A DNA stretch of 64,000 bases from Actinoplanes solisilvae. Its GTDB lineage: Bacteria; Actinomycetota; Actinomycetes; Mycobacteriales; Micromonosporaceae. Both the position numbers and the translations under genes were made by a program. Of the stretch, positions 51,656 to 60,117 are shown piece after piece. The stretch covers positions 930,001-994,000 of the forward strand of contig NZ_RJAC01000001.1 in assembly GCF_003999975.1 (NCBI RefSeq). The letters run 5' to 3'. Each line of letters opens with the position of its first letter. Within the stretch, counting starts at the first letter, position 1. Below the pieces are notes generated by a model, which saw nothing but the letters and a program-made list of their open reading frames with translations, did not search any database and was not told the DNA's origin.

Positions 51656-52579
51656 ATGAACCAAGTGGTCGTCGCCCTGGATGTGGGCGGGACAGGCATG
51701 AAGTGCGCACTGGTCCGCACCGACGGGACGGTTCATCACACCGAACGGCACCCCACGCAGGCTGAACGCGGCCCCGAGGCGGTTCTGGACACGATCCTCG
51801 ACGTCGCTTCCGGTCTCGCTGACAAGGCGCGGGCCGACGGCCTCGAGCCGGTCGCGGCCGGCGTGGCCGTCCCGGGTGTGGTCGACGAGGAGAACGGTCT
51901 GGCCGTCTGGTCGTCGAACATCGGCTTCCGCGACGTCCCCGTGCGCGCCTGCCTGCAGGAACGGCTCGGCCTGCCCGCCGCCCTCGGCCACGACGTACGG
52001 GTCGGCGGCATCGCCGAGGCCCGTCTGGGCGCCGGCCAGGGTCACCGCCACGTGCTTTTCGTCGCGATCGGCACCGGCATCGCGTCGGCCCTGGTGGTCG
52101 ACGGGGCCGGCTACTCCGGGGCGCACGGCGCGGCCGGCGAGGTCGGCCACATCGTCGTCCGCCCCGGCGGCCCGGTCTGCGGCTGCGGGCTCCGGGGCTG
52201 CGTGGAGGCGATCGGCTCGGCCAAGTCGATCGGCCGCCGCTACGCCGAGCGGGCCGGCCAACCCGGCGCCACCGCCCTCGACGTGGTCACCAGGGCCGCG
52301 GCGGGCGACGAGCTGGCTGCCACCGTCTGGCGGGAGGCGATCGAGGCCCTGGCCGACGGGCTGGTCACCGCGCAGGCCCTCTACGACGTCGGCGTGCTCG
52401 TGCTCGGCGGCGGCCTGGCCCAGGCCGGGGACGCGCTGCTGCGACCCCTGGAGCAGGCCTTCCACGACCGGATCAGCTTCCATCGGGCGCCCGAGTTCGT
52501 CCGCGCCGGCCTGGGCGACGAGGCCGGCTGCATCGGCGCCGCCCTGCTCGCTCTCGATCATCTGGAGAGAACCGCATGA
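51656..52579 (+). CDS. ROK-family sugar kinase
   Basis: 307 residues. The ATP-binding motif is ALDVGGTGMKCALV, the ROK site GEVGHIVVRPGG, and the zinc cluster CGCGLRGCVEAIGS. With nagA in the same operon, N-acetylglucosamine or a related N-acetylhexosamine is the likely substrate. Its end overlaps the nagA start (ATGA). Confidence 0.9.
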   Translation: MNQVVVALDVGGTGMKCALVRTDGTVHHTERHPTQAERGPEAVLDTILDVASGLADKARADGLEPVAAGVAVPGVVDEENGLAVWSSNIGFRDVPVRACLQERLGLPAALGHDVRVGGIAEARLGAGQGHRHVLFVAIGTGIASALVVDGAGYSGAHGAAGEVGHIVVRPGGPVCGCGLRGCVEAIGSAKSIGRRYAERAGQPGATALDVVTRAAAGDELAATVWREAIEALADGLVTAQALYDVGVLVLGGGLAQAGDALLRPLEQAFHDRISFHRAPEFVRAGLGDEAGCIGAALLALDHLERTA

Positions 52580-53673
52580 CCCGCATCGGCGGCAAGATCG
52601 TTCGGCCCGGAGCAGTCGTCGAGGGCTACGTCGAGGTCGACGGCCCGGCGATCCTGACGGTCGAGGCCGCTCAGGGCGCGGGCGACGACATCGTCGTACC
52701 CGGCTTCGTCGACCTGCACTGCCACGGCGGCGGCGGGCACACGTTCACCACCGGCGACGCCGAGTCGGCCCGCGGGGCGGCCGCGTTCCACCTGGGTCAC
52801 GGCACCACGACCATGCTGGCCAGCCTGGTCAGCTCCCCGTTCGAGCTGATGCGCGACGCCACGGCGGCCTACCGTCCGCTGGTCGACGACGGGGTCATCG
52901 CCGGCGTGCACTACGAGGGTCCGTTCCTGTCGGGCGCACGCTGCGGCGCGCAGAACCCGGCCTTCCTGCGCGACCCGTCGATCGACGAGCTGACCGCCCT
53001 GATCAAGATCGGCGAGGGCGTCGTACGCCTCGTGACCGTCGCCCCCGAGCTGCCCGGCGCTCTGGAGGCGATCGCGTTCCTGCGCGCGCACGAGGTGGCC
53101 GCCGCGGTCGGGCACACCGACGCCACGTACGAGCAGACGCTCGCCGGTGTGGCGGCCGGTGCGACCGTGGGTACCCACCTGTTCAACGGCATGCGGCCGC
53201 CGCACCACCGCGAGCCGGGCCCGGTCGTCGGCCTGCTCTCGTCGCCGGTGGTGGCCGAACTGATCGCCGACAACATCCACCTGCACCCGGGCATGCTCGC
53301 CTTCGCCGCCCGCACCGCCGGACCCGACAAGGCCGCGCTGATCACCGACGCGATCGACGCCACCGGCATGGCCGACGGCACCTATGACCTGGGCGGCCAG
53401 CAGGTCGTCGTGGCCGATCGGGTGGCCCGCCTGGCCCGTGACGGCTCGATCGCCGGCAGCACGCTGACGATGGACGAGGCCCTGCGCAACACGGTCACCG
53501 CCGGCATCCCGCTGCACGACGCGGTAGCCATGGCCTCGACAACCCCGGCTCGCGTGCTCGGCCTCGGCGACGACGTGGGCGCGCTCGAGGCCGGTCTGCG
53601 CGCCGACCTGGTCGTGCTCTCACCCGACCTGCACGTCAAGCGCGTGATGCGGGCCGGTCGCTGGGTGGTGTGA
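52576..53673 (+). CDS. nagA: N-acetylglucosamine-6-phosphate deacetylase
   Basis: 365 residues of the amidohydrolase fold. DLHCHGGGGHTFTTGD near 50-65 carries His-x-His at the first metal site. HYEGPFLS has the metal-binding Glu, VGHTDATYEQ and GTHLFNGM carry the later His residues, and LITDAIDATG the catalytic Asp. It produces GlcN-6-P, which the upstream SIS protein can deaminate. Its 3' end overlaps the opposing PAP2 gene by 38 bp. Confidence 0.93.
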   Translation: MTRIGGKIVRPGAVVEGYVEVDGPAILTVEAAQGAGDDIVVPGFVDLHCHGGGGHTFTTGDAESARGAAAFHLGHGTTTMLASLVSSPFELMRDATAAYRPLVDDGVIAGVHYEGPFLSGARCGAQNPAFLRDPSIDELTALIKIGEGVVRLVTVAPELPGALEAIAFLRAHEVAAAVGHTDATYEQTLAGVAAGATVGTHLFNGMRPPHHREPGPVVGLLSSPVVAELIADNIHLHPGMLAFAARTAGPDKAALITDAIDATGMADGTYDLGGQQVVVADRVARLARDGSIAGSTLTMDEALRNTVTAGIPLHDAVAMASTTPARVLGLGDDVGALEAGLRADLVVLSPDLHVKRVMRAGRWVV

Positions 53674-54385
53674 ACCCGGCCGGCCGTTCCCAGCCGCGCA
53701 GGCCGGGCAGCGGGATGCGGTCGAACGGGATCCGCTCGATCAACCGGGCCACCACGACGCCCAGCAGCAGACCGGCGATCGAGTCGGTCAGCCAGTGGAA
53801 GCCGGTGTAAACGGTCGTCACGAAGACGATCGCCACCGGTACGACCCGGATCATCCAGGTCTCCCAGCGCCGCAGCGACCGGTGCAGCAGCGCGGCGGTC
53901 AGGATGGCGATCACCGCGTACCAGACGAGCGAGTTGCCCAGGTGGCCCGAGGGGTAACTCATGGCGTACACGCCCTCGGCGTTGGGGTTGTGCATGATCA
54001 CCGGGTCGGGGCCCTGGAACCGGGGTGCGGCCCGGCCCGACCAGATCTTGAGCGGGCCGATCGTCAGGTAGGTCAGCACGAAGGCCGCGGCGAACGGGAA
54101 CGCCGCCCGGATCGACCGGCTGCGCCAGAAGAGGACCGCGGTCAGGACCAGCGACACCGGGGTCAGCACCTGACCGCCCTGGCCCAGGTAGTTGAAGACG
54201 CGGGCGGTCCAGTAGACCGGCTTCGGCTGGTGGCTCAGCGCCCAGTCGGCCACCCGCTGGTCGAGCGTCAGCAGGTGGCCGTTGATCAACGCGACGGTGA
54301 GCGCGACGAACGCCGCCAGCAGGACGGCGTCGAGCCACCAGCCGAGCAGCGGACGGGTGCGGTTGCGCGTGATCGTTGCGGACAC
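53636..54385 (-). CDS. PAP2-family membrane phosphatase
   Basis: 249 residues with six membrane helices. The three PAP2 motifs are present: KIWSGRAAPRF (first), YPSGHLGNS (second) and a third with GFHWLTDSIAG. They form an outward-facing active site for lipid phosphate such as undecaprenyl-PP or phosphatidate. The GTG at 54385 is chosen because codons upstream are promoter-like. It follows the protease gene by 10 bp on the same strand. Confidence 0.9.
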   Translation of the reverse strand: MSATITRNRTRPLLGWWLDAVLLAAFVALTVALINGHLLTLDQRVADWALSHQPKPVYWTARVFNYLGQGGQVLTPVSLVLTAVLFWRSRSIRAAFPFAAAFVLTYLTIGPLKIWSGRAAPRFQGPDPVIMHNPNAEGVYAMSYPSGHLGNSLVWYAVIAILTAALLHRSLRRWETWMIRVVPVAIVFVTTVYTGFHWLTDSIAGLLLGVVVARLIERIPFDRIPLPGLRGWERPAGFTPPSDRPASRA

Positions 54386-54395
54386 GCCCTCAAAG

Positions 54396-55811
54396 TTAGA
54401 GGTACTTGGCGAGCTTGGCGGCAAGCAGGTCGCCACGAACCCCCGAGTTGGGGCAGCCGCCGAAGTGATGCAGGGCCACCACCTTGTCGGTCGAACGCGA
54501 CAGCACGGGCGAACCGGACGAGCCGCCCTCGGTGTCGCAGAAGTACGCCACGTCGGAGCCGGGCGCGTACCCGTCGTAACCGGGGTTGGTCACCGCGCAG
54601 TTACCCGCCTGGTCACCGCGCGACCCGGCGATCCTCGTGGGCTCGCCCGCGGGGTGCTGCGGAACGTAGAGCTCCTGGTTCTTGGCCGGACGCTTCGTGT
54701 CCAGCGTCAGGTAGCCGAACTTGCGCACCGACTCGAACTTGTCGACCGAGAACAGCGTGTAGTCGTACGTCTTGTCGGTGGCCAGGACCTGGGCGCCCCA
54801 AACCTTCGTCGGCTGGTAAACGTCGTACCCGCCGCATTTCGCGCATTGGTAGTTGAACCAGACCTCGGTGTCGTAGGCCTGCGCCGAGTTGGTGAAACAG
54901 TGGTTGTTGGTGAGCATGCGGTTCTGCGCGCCGACCCGCCAGCCCGTGCAGAGCTCGGTGCCGTTGATCAGCAGCCGCGCGATGGCCTTCGATTTCACGT
55001 ACGCCGTCGGGTCGCTCGATCGGTAACAGGCGGCGTCGGCCGACGTGTCCGCACCGCACACCGACTCCTCACGTCCGGTTCGGCCCGGCGCGGTGAGCTG
55101 CTTCTCGGGTTGACGGCGCTGCTCGGTACGGCTGAAGCCGCGCGCCACCCGGTCGACGTCCACGCCGAGCGAGCCGACGAGATCGCCCAGCCCGAGCAGA
55201 TCTTCGGCACCGCGGTGCACTTCGAGCACGGCCGTGTCGCCGGTCACCGACATGGCCCAGCGGCCGTCCTCGGCTTCCCCGGCCTCGTACCGATGCTCCT
55301 CGGTGCCGTCCGCGTTCGCCACGGTGACGTAGTCACCCGGCAGCAGAGCCATCCGCGAGAAGTGCAACTTCACATAGGACGCGCCGGGATAGCGGAACGT
55401 CTCCTTCTTGGGCCGGCCACCGAGGTAGCCGAGCAGTTTGTGCACGCTGAGCAGCTCGCCGACCTGCTGGCGGCCGCTGGCACTGCCCGATTCGAGCGGA
55501 CGCTGCTCGCTGCCCGCCTCGGGTGCGCTCTGCTGGGTGCTGGGTTGCGCGGTCGTCGGTTGCGGGGAGTCGGGCGGCGGAGCCGGTGACGCCGATTTCG
55601 CTGTTCCGGGCGCTCCCGGTGGCACGCTGGCGCGATTTCCGAGCTGTTCAGCCGCGACCGGTGTGCGTCCGATCGCCGGGGCCTCCAGCCAGGTACCGAC
55701 CGTTTTTCCGTTCTGGCCGGCGGCGTGCCAGGCGCTCGCCCCGGCCGCGCCCGCCAGCACCAGGGCGGCGCAGGCCCCGATCGCTATGCCTGCCTTACGC
55801 TTTGGGGGCAC
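54396..55811 (-). CDS. Secreted trypsin-fold serine protease (lysyl-endopeptidase-like)
   Basis: 471 residues. A signal peptide (KRKAGIAIGACAALVLAGAAG) and a Ser/Pro/Gln-rich linker (about 60-115) are followed by a propeptide-like domain to about 245. The protease domain has LTNNHCF (His304), YDYTLF (Asp350) and TEGGSSGSP (Ser432). Six or more cysteines suggest disulfides. TNNHC and GGSSGSP match the Achromobacter protease I group, which cuts after Lys. AGAAGGGCGGG lies before the GTG. Export followed by propeptide removal is inferred. Confidence 0.85.
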   Translation of the reverse strand: MPPKRKAGIAIGACAALVLAGAAGASAWHAAGQNGKTVGTWLEAPAIGRTPVAAEQLGNRASVPPGAPGTAKSASPAPPPDSPQPTTAQPSTQQSAPEAGSEQRPLESGSASGRQQVGELLSVHKLLGYLGGRPKKETFRYPGASYVKLHFSRMALLPGDYVTVANADGTEEHRYEAGEAEDGRWAMSVTGDTAVLEVHRGAEDLLGLGDLVGSLGVDVDRVARGFSRTEQRRQPEKQLTAPGRTGREESVCGADTSADAACYRSSDPTAYVKSKAIARLLINGTELCTGWRVGAQNRMLTNNHCFTNSAQAYDTEVWFNYQCAKCGGYDVYQPTKVWGAQVLATDKTYDYTLFSVDKFESVRKFGYLTLDTKRPAKNQELYVPQHPAGEPTRIAGSRGDQAGNCAVTNPGYDGYAPGSDVAYFCDTEGGSSGSPVLSRSTDKVVALHHFGGCPNSGVRGDLLAAKLAKYL

Positions 55812-55928
55812 AGGGAACCCGCCCTTCTCGTCATATCAGGGACATATGTACTAATCAGGCGTTCTCGTACCTGTGTAACGAGCCACCTGCGGCAGCGACG
55901 CGCGGGGCGGAGCGTGCACACTGGTTCG

Positions 55929-57155
55929 GTGCGCATCACTTCCGCCCTCGTCGACCCGGCGCTGCTGGATCTGCCGTGGGGTGTCCCGCTCGAGGAGTGG
56001 CCGGCCGATCGCCTGGTCGCCCTGCCGCAGGGCATCTCGCGTCACATCGTGCGGTTCGTGAAGCTCAACGACGTGGTCTACGCGTTGAAGGAGACCCGCG
56101 AACGGATCGCCGAAAAGGAGTACGACCTCCTGCGCGCGCTGGAACGCATCGACTTCCCGGCCGTCGAGGCGGTCGCGATCGTCTTCGACCGCGAGGACGC
56201 CGACGGTGAACCGCTGGAAACCGTGCTGATCACGCGCCACCTGCAGTTCTCGCTGCCCTACCGCGCACTCTTTTCACACGTGCTGCGGCCCGACACGCTC
56301 AACCGCCTGCTCGACGCGCTGGCCGCCCTCATCGTGCGCATGCACCTCACCGGTTTCTCGTGGGGCGACTGTTCACTGTCCAACACGCTCTTCCGCCGTG
56401 ACGCGGGCGCCTTCGCGGCCTACCTGGTCGACGCCGAGACCGGCAACCTCTACCCGAAACTCTCCGAGGGCCAGCGCCTCGAAGACATCGAGATTCTTCG
56501 GCTGAACATCTTCGGCGAGCTGCTCGACCTGCAAGCGGCCGAGTTGCTGCACGAGGCGATCGACCCCGAGTCGGTCGTCGACGACATCGTCGCCCGCTAC
56601 GAGCGGCTGTGGCACGAGGTCACCTACGAGCAGGAGGTTCCCCGCGAGGCCCGGCACGACATCGAGCGGCGCATCCGCCGGCTCAACGAGATGGGCTTCG
56701 ACGTGGCCGAGGTCGACATGTCCACCGTGGACAGCGGCTATCGCGTACGCCCGAAGGTCGTCGACGCCGGCTATCACACGCGCCGCCTGCTGCGCCTGAC
56801 CGGGCTCGACGCCGAGGAGAACCAGGCCCGCCAGCTGCTCAACGACCTCGACACGTACCGGGCCGAGAGCCTGCTCACCGACGAACAGCAGGCCGCCCAC
56901 CGCTGGCTGACCGAGGTCTTCGAACCGGTCGTCCGGGCCGTGCCGCCCGACCTACGGCGCAAGCTCGAACCGCAGGAGATCTTCACCCAGGTCATCCAGC
57001 ACAAATGGCTGCTCTCCGAGCGGGCCCAGCGCGACGTCGGCATGGCCGCCGCGGTGCAGTCCTATCTCACCGACGTGCTGGCCAAGAAGCCCGACGAGCA
57101 GGCCGTGCTCGGCGTCGAGGTCAGCTCACTGGCCGGCGACGGCGTCGAGGTCTGA
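55929..57155 (+). CDS. DUF4032 protein with kinase-like N-terminal fold
   Basis: 408 residues. The N-terminal part looks like a small-molecule/LPS-type kinase: VVYALKET has a VAIK-like Lys, FSWGDCSLSNTLF resembles the catalytic Asp...Asn loop, and AYLVDAETG the metal-binding Asp. DUF4032 covers roughly residues 190-360. Function is unknown. The GTG at 55929 is chosen since the frame upstream overlaps the divergent protease promoter. Its end overlaps the channel gene by 30 bp, tail to tail. Confidence 0.82.
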   Translation: MRITSALVDPALLDLPWGVPLEEWPADRLVALPQGISRHIVRFVKLNDVVYALKETRERIAEKEYDLLRALERIDFPAVEAVAIVFDREDADGEPLETVLITRHLQFSLPYRALFSHVLRPDTLNRLLDALAALIVRMHLTGFSWGDCSLSNTLFRRDAGAFAAYLVDAETGNLYPKLSEGQRLEDIEILRLNIFGELLDLQAAELLHEAIDPESVVDDIVARYERLWHEVTYEQEVPREARHDIERRIRRLNEMGFDVAEVDMSTVDSGYRVRPKVVDAGYHTRRLLRLTGLDAEENQARQLLNDLDTYRAESLLTDEQQAAHRWLTEVFEPVVRAVPPDLRRKLEPQEIFTQVIQHKWLLSERAQRDVGMAAAVQSYLTDVLAKKPDEQAVLGVEVSSLAGDGVEV

Positions 57156-58898
57156 CCTCGAGGTCACTCGTTCGCGCAGCGCGCGCAGGCCGGCCCGGCG
57201 GGCCACCACCACGATCTCGTCGCCCGCGGCGACCACCCGCCGGGAGTCGGGCAGCCAGTCGACCCACTCCGAGCCGGCCGCCGTCATTCCGATCACGCGG
57301 ACGCTCTCGACCCGGTCGGCGCCGCCCAGCGCGGCGCCGTCGAGCGGCGAGCCGGGCTGCACCCGCACGGCCGCCACCAGCAGCGCGTGCCGCTCGACCG
57401 GGATCGTGGCGAGCATCTCGCGCTCGATCATGGCGGCGGCGAACGCGGGCGCGCAGAGCCGCGAGACGCTGCGCGAAATGTTGATGTTGAAGGCGGTCTG
57501 GACGCGGCGGGCGAAGTCGTCGTCGAACAGCCGCAGCACCACCCGGATGTCCTCGCGCGCGGCCCGCGCGTGCAGCGCCGCCTGCAGGTTGACCGCGTCG
57601 TCGGTCGAGACCACGACCAGCGCCTGGCAGTGGTCGATCGAGGCTGAACGCAGCGTCCGCTCCCGAGCGGCGTCGCCCTCGATCACCGGGACGCCGAGCG
57701 ACTCGGCCACCTTGACGCCACGCGCGTTGGGGTCGCGGTCGACGGCGACCACGTCGAGGCCGAGATCGACGAGCTGGCGCAGCACGCGAGTGCCGACCGT
57801 ACCCAGCCCGACCAGCACGATGTGACCGGTATGGACCTTGAGGGTCTCGCCGCGGTCGAGGGCCAGCCGAGTCTTGACCACACCGTCGACCACCGCCGCG
57901 GTGATCAACGGGATCAGGGCGACGCCCGCGATCGTCAGCACGAGCTGGGCGGCCTGGGCGGCCGGGGTGTTCTGCGGTTCCACATCGGACGAGCCGACCA
58001 TCGTCAGCAGCGTGATGTAGATCGACTGCCAGGGTCCCTCGGCCCCGATGAAGTGGGTCAGCAGGGCGCCGGAGACCGCGGTCAGCGCCAGCGCGACGAG
58101 GACGGCGACGCCGAGCTTGCGGGTGAGGCCGGCCCGCAACGCCCGGCCGATCGACAACCACGGACGGCGGCGACGACCGGCCCGGGCCAGGCGGAGCGCG
58201 GTCACCGCCTGGGCCGCCGGGCGGCCGGTCGCCTCGGCGAGCACCAGATCGGTGGGCCGGCGATCATCCGGTTCCGGCTCGGCGGGCAGCACGACGCCGT
58301 TCGACATGGCCAGAGTGAGCAACGCCGCCGTCTCGGGGACGTCGGCGCGCTTGGCCACGTGAAGGGTGCGGGCCGCGTACCGGAAATGGGTCGGAGCGAC
58401 CTCGCCCAACGCGGCGGCCACGAAGGCGGGAGCGGCCATGGCCGCGTCGGAGAGCACCGCGCAGTCGGCGAACAGGCGGCGCACCCCGGAGGCCAGACCG
58501 GTGGTGAACATGCGGATGACCAGGCGCAGGTCACCCTCGACGGCGCGGGCGCACAGGGCCGCGTGCAGGTTGGCCACGTCGTCGGGCATGACCAGGGCCA
58601 GCGCGGCGGCCCCGGCCAGACCCGCGTCGCGGAAGGTGCGCTCATCGATGCGGGCGGCGGTGATCACCTTGACCCCGCGGGCGCGCAGCAGGGACAGGTC
58701 GGGCACGGCCGGGCGCAGGTCGGGCGGCGTGATGACGGTGATGCGCAGGCGGCCGGAATCGGCCAGCTCGTCGGCGAGCGTGAAGACCAGCGCGTCGGAA
58801 CCGTAGACCACGAAATGGGGACGCGGGTCGGCGGTTCGCTCACGCAGACGGGCGACCAGGGAACGCCGTACGCCGTCCTTCTGAGGATCCGAAGCCAC
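57126..58898 (-). CDS. Two-TM channel-like protein flanked by two RCK (TrkA-N) domains
   Basis: 590 residues. RCK1 (about 27-160) is followed by a linker, TM1 (261-283), a pore loop (288-309) and TM2 (313-340). RCK2 (GHIVLVGLGTVGTRV from 358, with the NAD-binding Gly motif) is followed by a TrkA-C domain to the end. The filter region reads TMVGSSDVEP instead of TVGYGD-P, so potassium selectivity is doubtful. The layout suggests an NAD- or nucleotide-gated ion channel or a non-conducting relative. Confidence 0.82.
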   Translation of the reverse strand: MASDPQKDGVRRSLVARLRERTADPRPHFVVYGSDALVFTLADELADSGRLRITVITPPDLRPAVPDLSLLRARGVKVITAARIDERTFRDAGLAGAAALALVMPDDVANLHAALCARAVEGDLRLVIRMFTTGLASGVRRLFADCAVLSDAAMAAPAFVAAALGEVAPTHFRYAARTLHVAKRADVPETAALLTLAMSNGVVLPAEPEPDDRRPTDLVLAEATGRPAAQAVTALRLARAGRRRRPWLSIGRALRAGLTRKLGVAVLVALALTAVSGALLTHFIGAEGPWQSIYITLLTMVGSSDVEPQNTPAAQAAQLVLTIAGVALIPLITAAVVDGVVKTRLALDRGETLKVHTGHIVLVGLGTVGTRVLRQLVDLGLDVVAVDRDPNARGVKVAESLGVPVIEGDAARERTLRSASIDHCQALVVVSTDDAVNLQAALHARAAREDIRVVLRLFDDDFARRVQTAFNINISRSVSRLCAPAFAAAMIEREMLATIPVERHALLVAAVRVQPGSPLDGAALGGADRVESVRVIGMTAAGSEWVDWLPDSRRVVAAGDEIVVVARRAGLRALRERVTSRSDLDAVAGQ

Positions 58899-59000
58899 GT
58901 CGCGATCGTAGTCAGCCGGAACCCGTCAGGCGCGCCGCTCGTTGCCCCATCCGACGCGTTTCGTCCTAATTCGGGCGGATAGCTTTCCTGGAGGAGAACA

Positions 59001-59963
59001 GTGCGCAAGTTGAGGTATGCCGGAGCGGCGATCGCCGGCGGAATCGTCCTGTTCGGAGCCGCCCCCGCGCAGGCCGACGTGCTGCCCGGCGCCGACGTCG
59101 CTGCTCAGCAGGCCGACGCGCGGCTCGCCGACCTGCTGGGTCAGAGCAACGGGCTCAATGTGGACAACCCGCTCCAGTACAGCACCCTCAGTGACACCCC
59201 GCTGGGACGCAGCCCCGTGGCCCAGTTCTCGGCCGGCCAGAACAGCCCCGACCTGAACCCCCTGCTGCCCGGCGAGTCGGCCACCGACCACCGGCCGCAG
59301 CCGCCCGCGGCCTCCGTGGTGCGCCGGCCCCGGACGCTGCTACCGGGCGTGCCGGGCTCGTCCGGCCTGCCCGGCCTGTCCGGCCTGTCCGGTCAGGGGC
59401 TGCCGGTGCAAGGGCTGCCCGTGCAGGGGCTGCCGGTGCGGGACCTGCCGCTGCTCGGCGACCGTTCACTGCCGCTGCTCGGCGACCTGCTGCCCAGCGG
59501 CCAGACCCGCAGCTTCGGCCAGCGGCCCACAATGCGCCAGGCCGAGATGTTCGACGGCGGGCTGCCACTGCTCGGCGGGCTCGGCGGGCTGCTCCCGGCC
59601 AACGAGTCGCCGCGCACGCCCCCGGCCGGCGACGGCCCGGACCTGTCCGGCCTGCCCGCCGGCGGCATGGCGATCCTGCCCGCGGCCCTGAACGGTTCGG
59701 CGGCGGCTCCGGCCGCAGGTTCCGAGCCTGCCGCATCCGAGCCCGCCGCATCCGAGCCGGCCGCGCCCGCGCCCGTCGCCGAGCAGCCCGCGCAGGACAA
59801 GCCGGCCAAGCCGACCAAGGCCAAGCCGGCCAAGTCGCACCCGGTCGAGACCCCCGAGGACCCGCGTCTGCATGAGGAGCCGGTCGACGACGACACCGTC
59901 GAGGACCGCCCGTTCTCCTCCGAGGGCCGCCCGGTGGCCGGCGTCGACGAGCAATACCGCTAG
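59001..59963 (+). CDS. Secreted Leu/Pro/Gly-rich low-complexity protein
   Basis: 320 residues. GGAGGAG precedes the GTG. A signal peptide is cleaved near AQA-D (residue 25). The mature part starts with a short conserved-looking segment (LADLLGQSNGLNVDNPLQYS), then repeats such as GLSGQGLPVQGLPVQGLPV and LPLLGDRSLPLLGDLLP. A Lys/Pro-rich stretch and an acidic tail follow. I recognise no family. It is probably a cell-surface or wall-associated protein. A bidirectional terminator at 60071 follows. Confidence 0.7.
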   Translation: MRKLRYAGAAIAGGIVLFGAAPAQADVLPGADVAAQQADARLADLLGQSNGLNVDNPLQYSTLSDTPLGRSPVAQFSAGQNSPDLNPLLPGESATDHRPQPPAASVVRRPRTLLPGVPGSSGLPGLSGLSGQGLPVQGLPVQGLPVRDLPLLGDRSLPLLGDLLPSGQTRSFGQRPTMRQAEMFDGGLPLLGGLGGLLPANESPRTPPAGDGPDLSGLPAGGMAILPAALNGSAAAPAAGSEPAASEPAASEPAAPAPVAEQPAQDKPAKPTKAKPAKSHPVETPEDPRLHEEPVDDDTVEDRPFSSEGRPVAGVDEQYR

Positions 59964-60070
59964 TCGCCCCTGGACCCTGTGGACAACTCCGTTTCCCTGC
60001 TCCCGTCGCCGCTAGGCTCACCCGTGCCCCGGGTGGGAGGGGGTTTGGGATGGCGGGGCCCGATCAAAGC

Positions 60071-60107
60071 AAAAGGCCCGCCCGGCACCACGCCGGACGG
60101 GCCTTTT
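60071..60107. terminator. Bidirectional terminator between two convergent genes
   Basis: AAAAGGCCCGCCCGGC (60071-60086), loop ACCAC, and GCCGGACGGGCCTTTT (60092-60107) give a 16-bp stem with one mismatch, with A and T tracts on the two sides. It serves both the secreted-protein gene and the subtilase. A TAGGCT at 60013-60018 could drive a short transcript of about 80 nt ending here. Confidence 0.9.
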
Positions 60108-60117
60108 CGCCTAGCTA

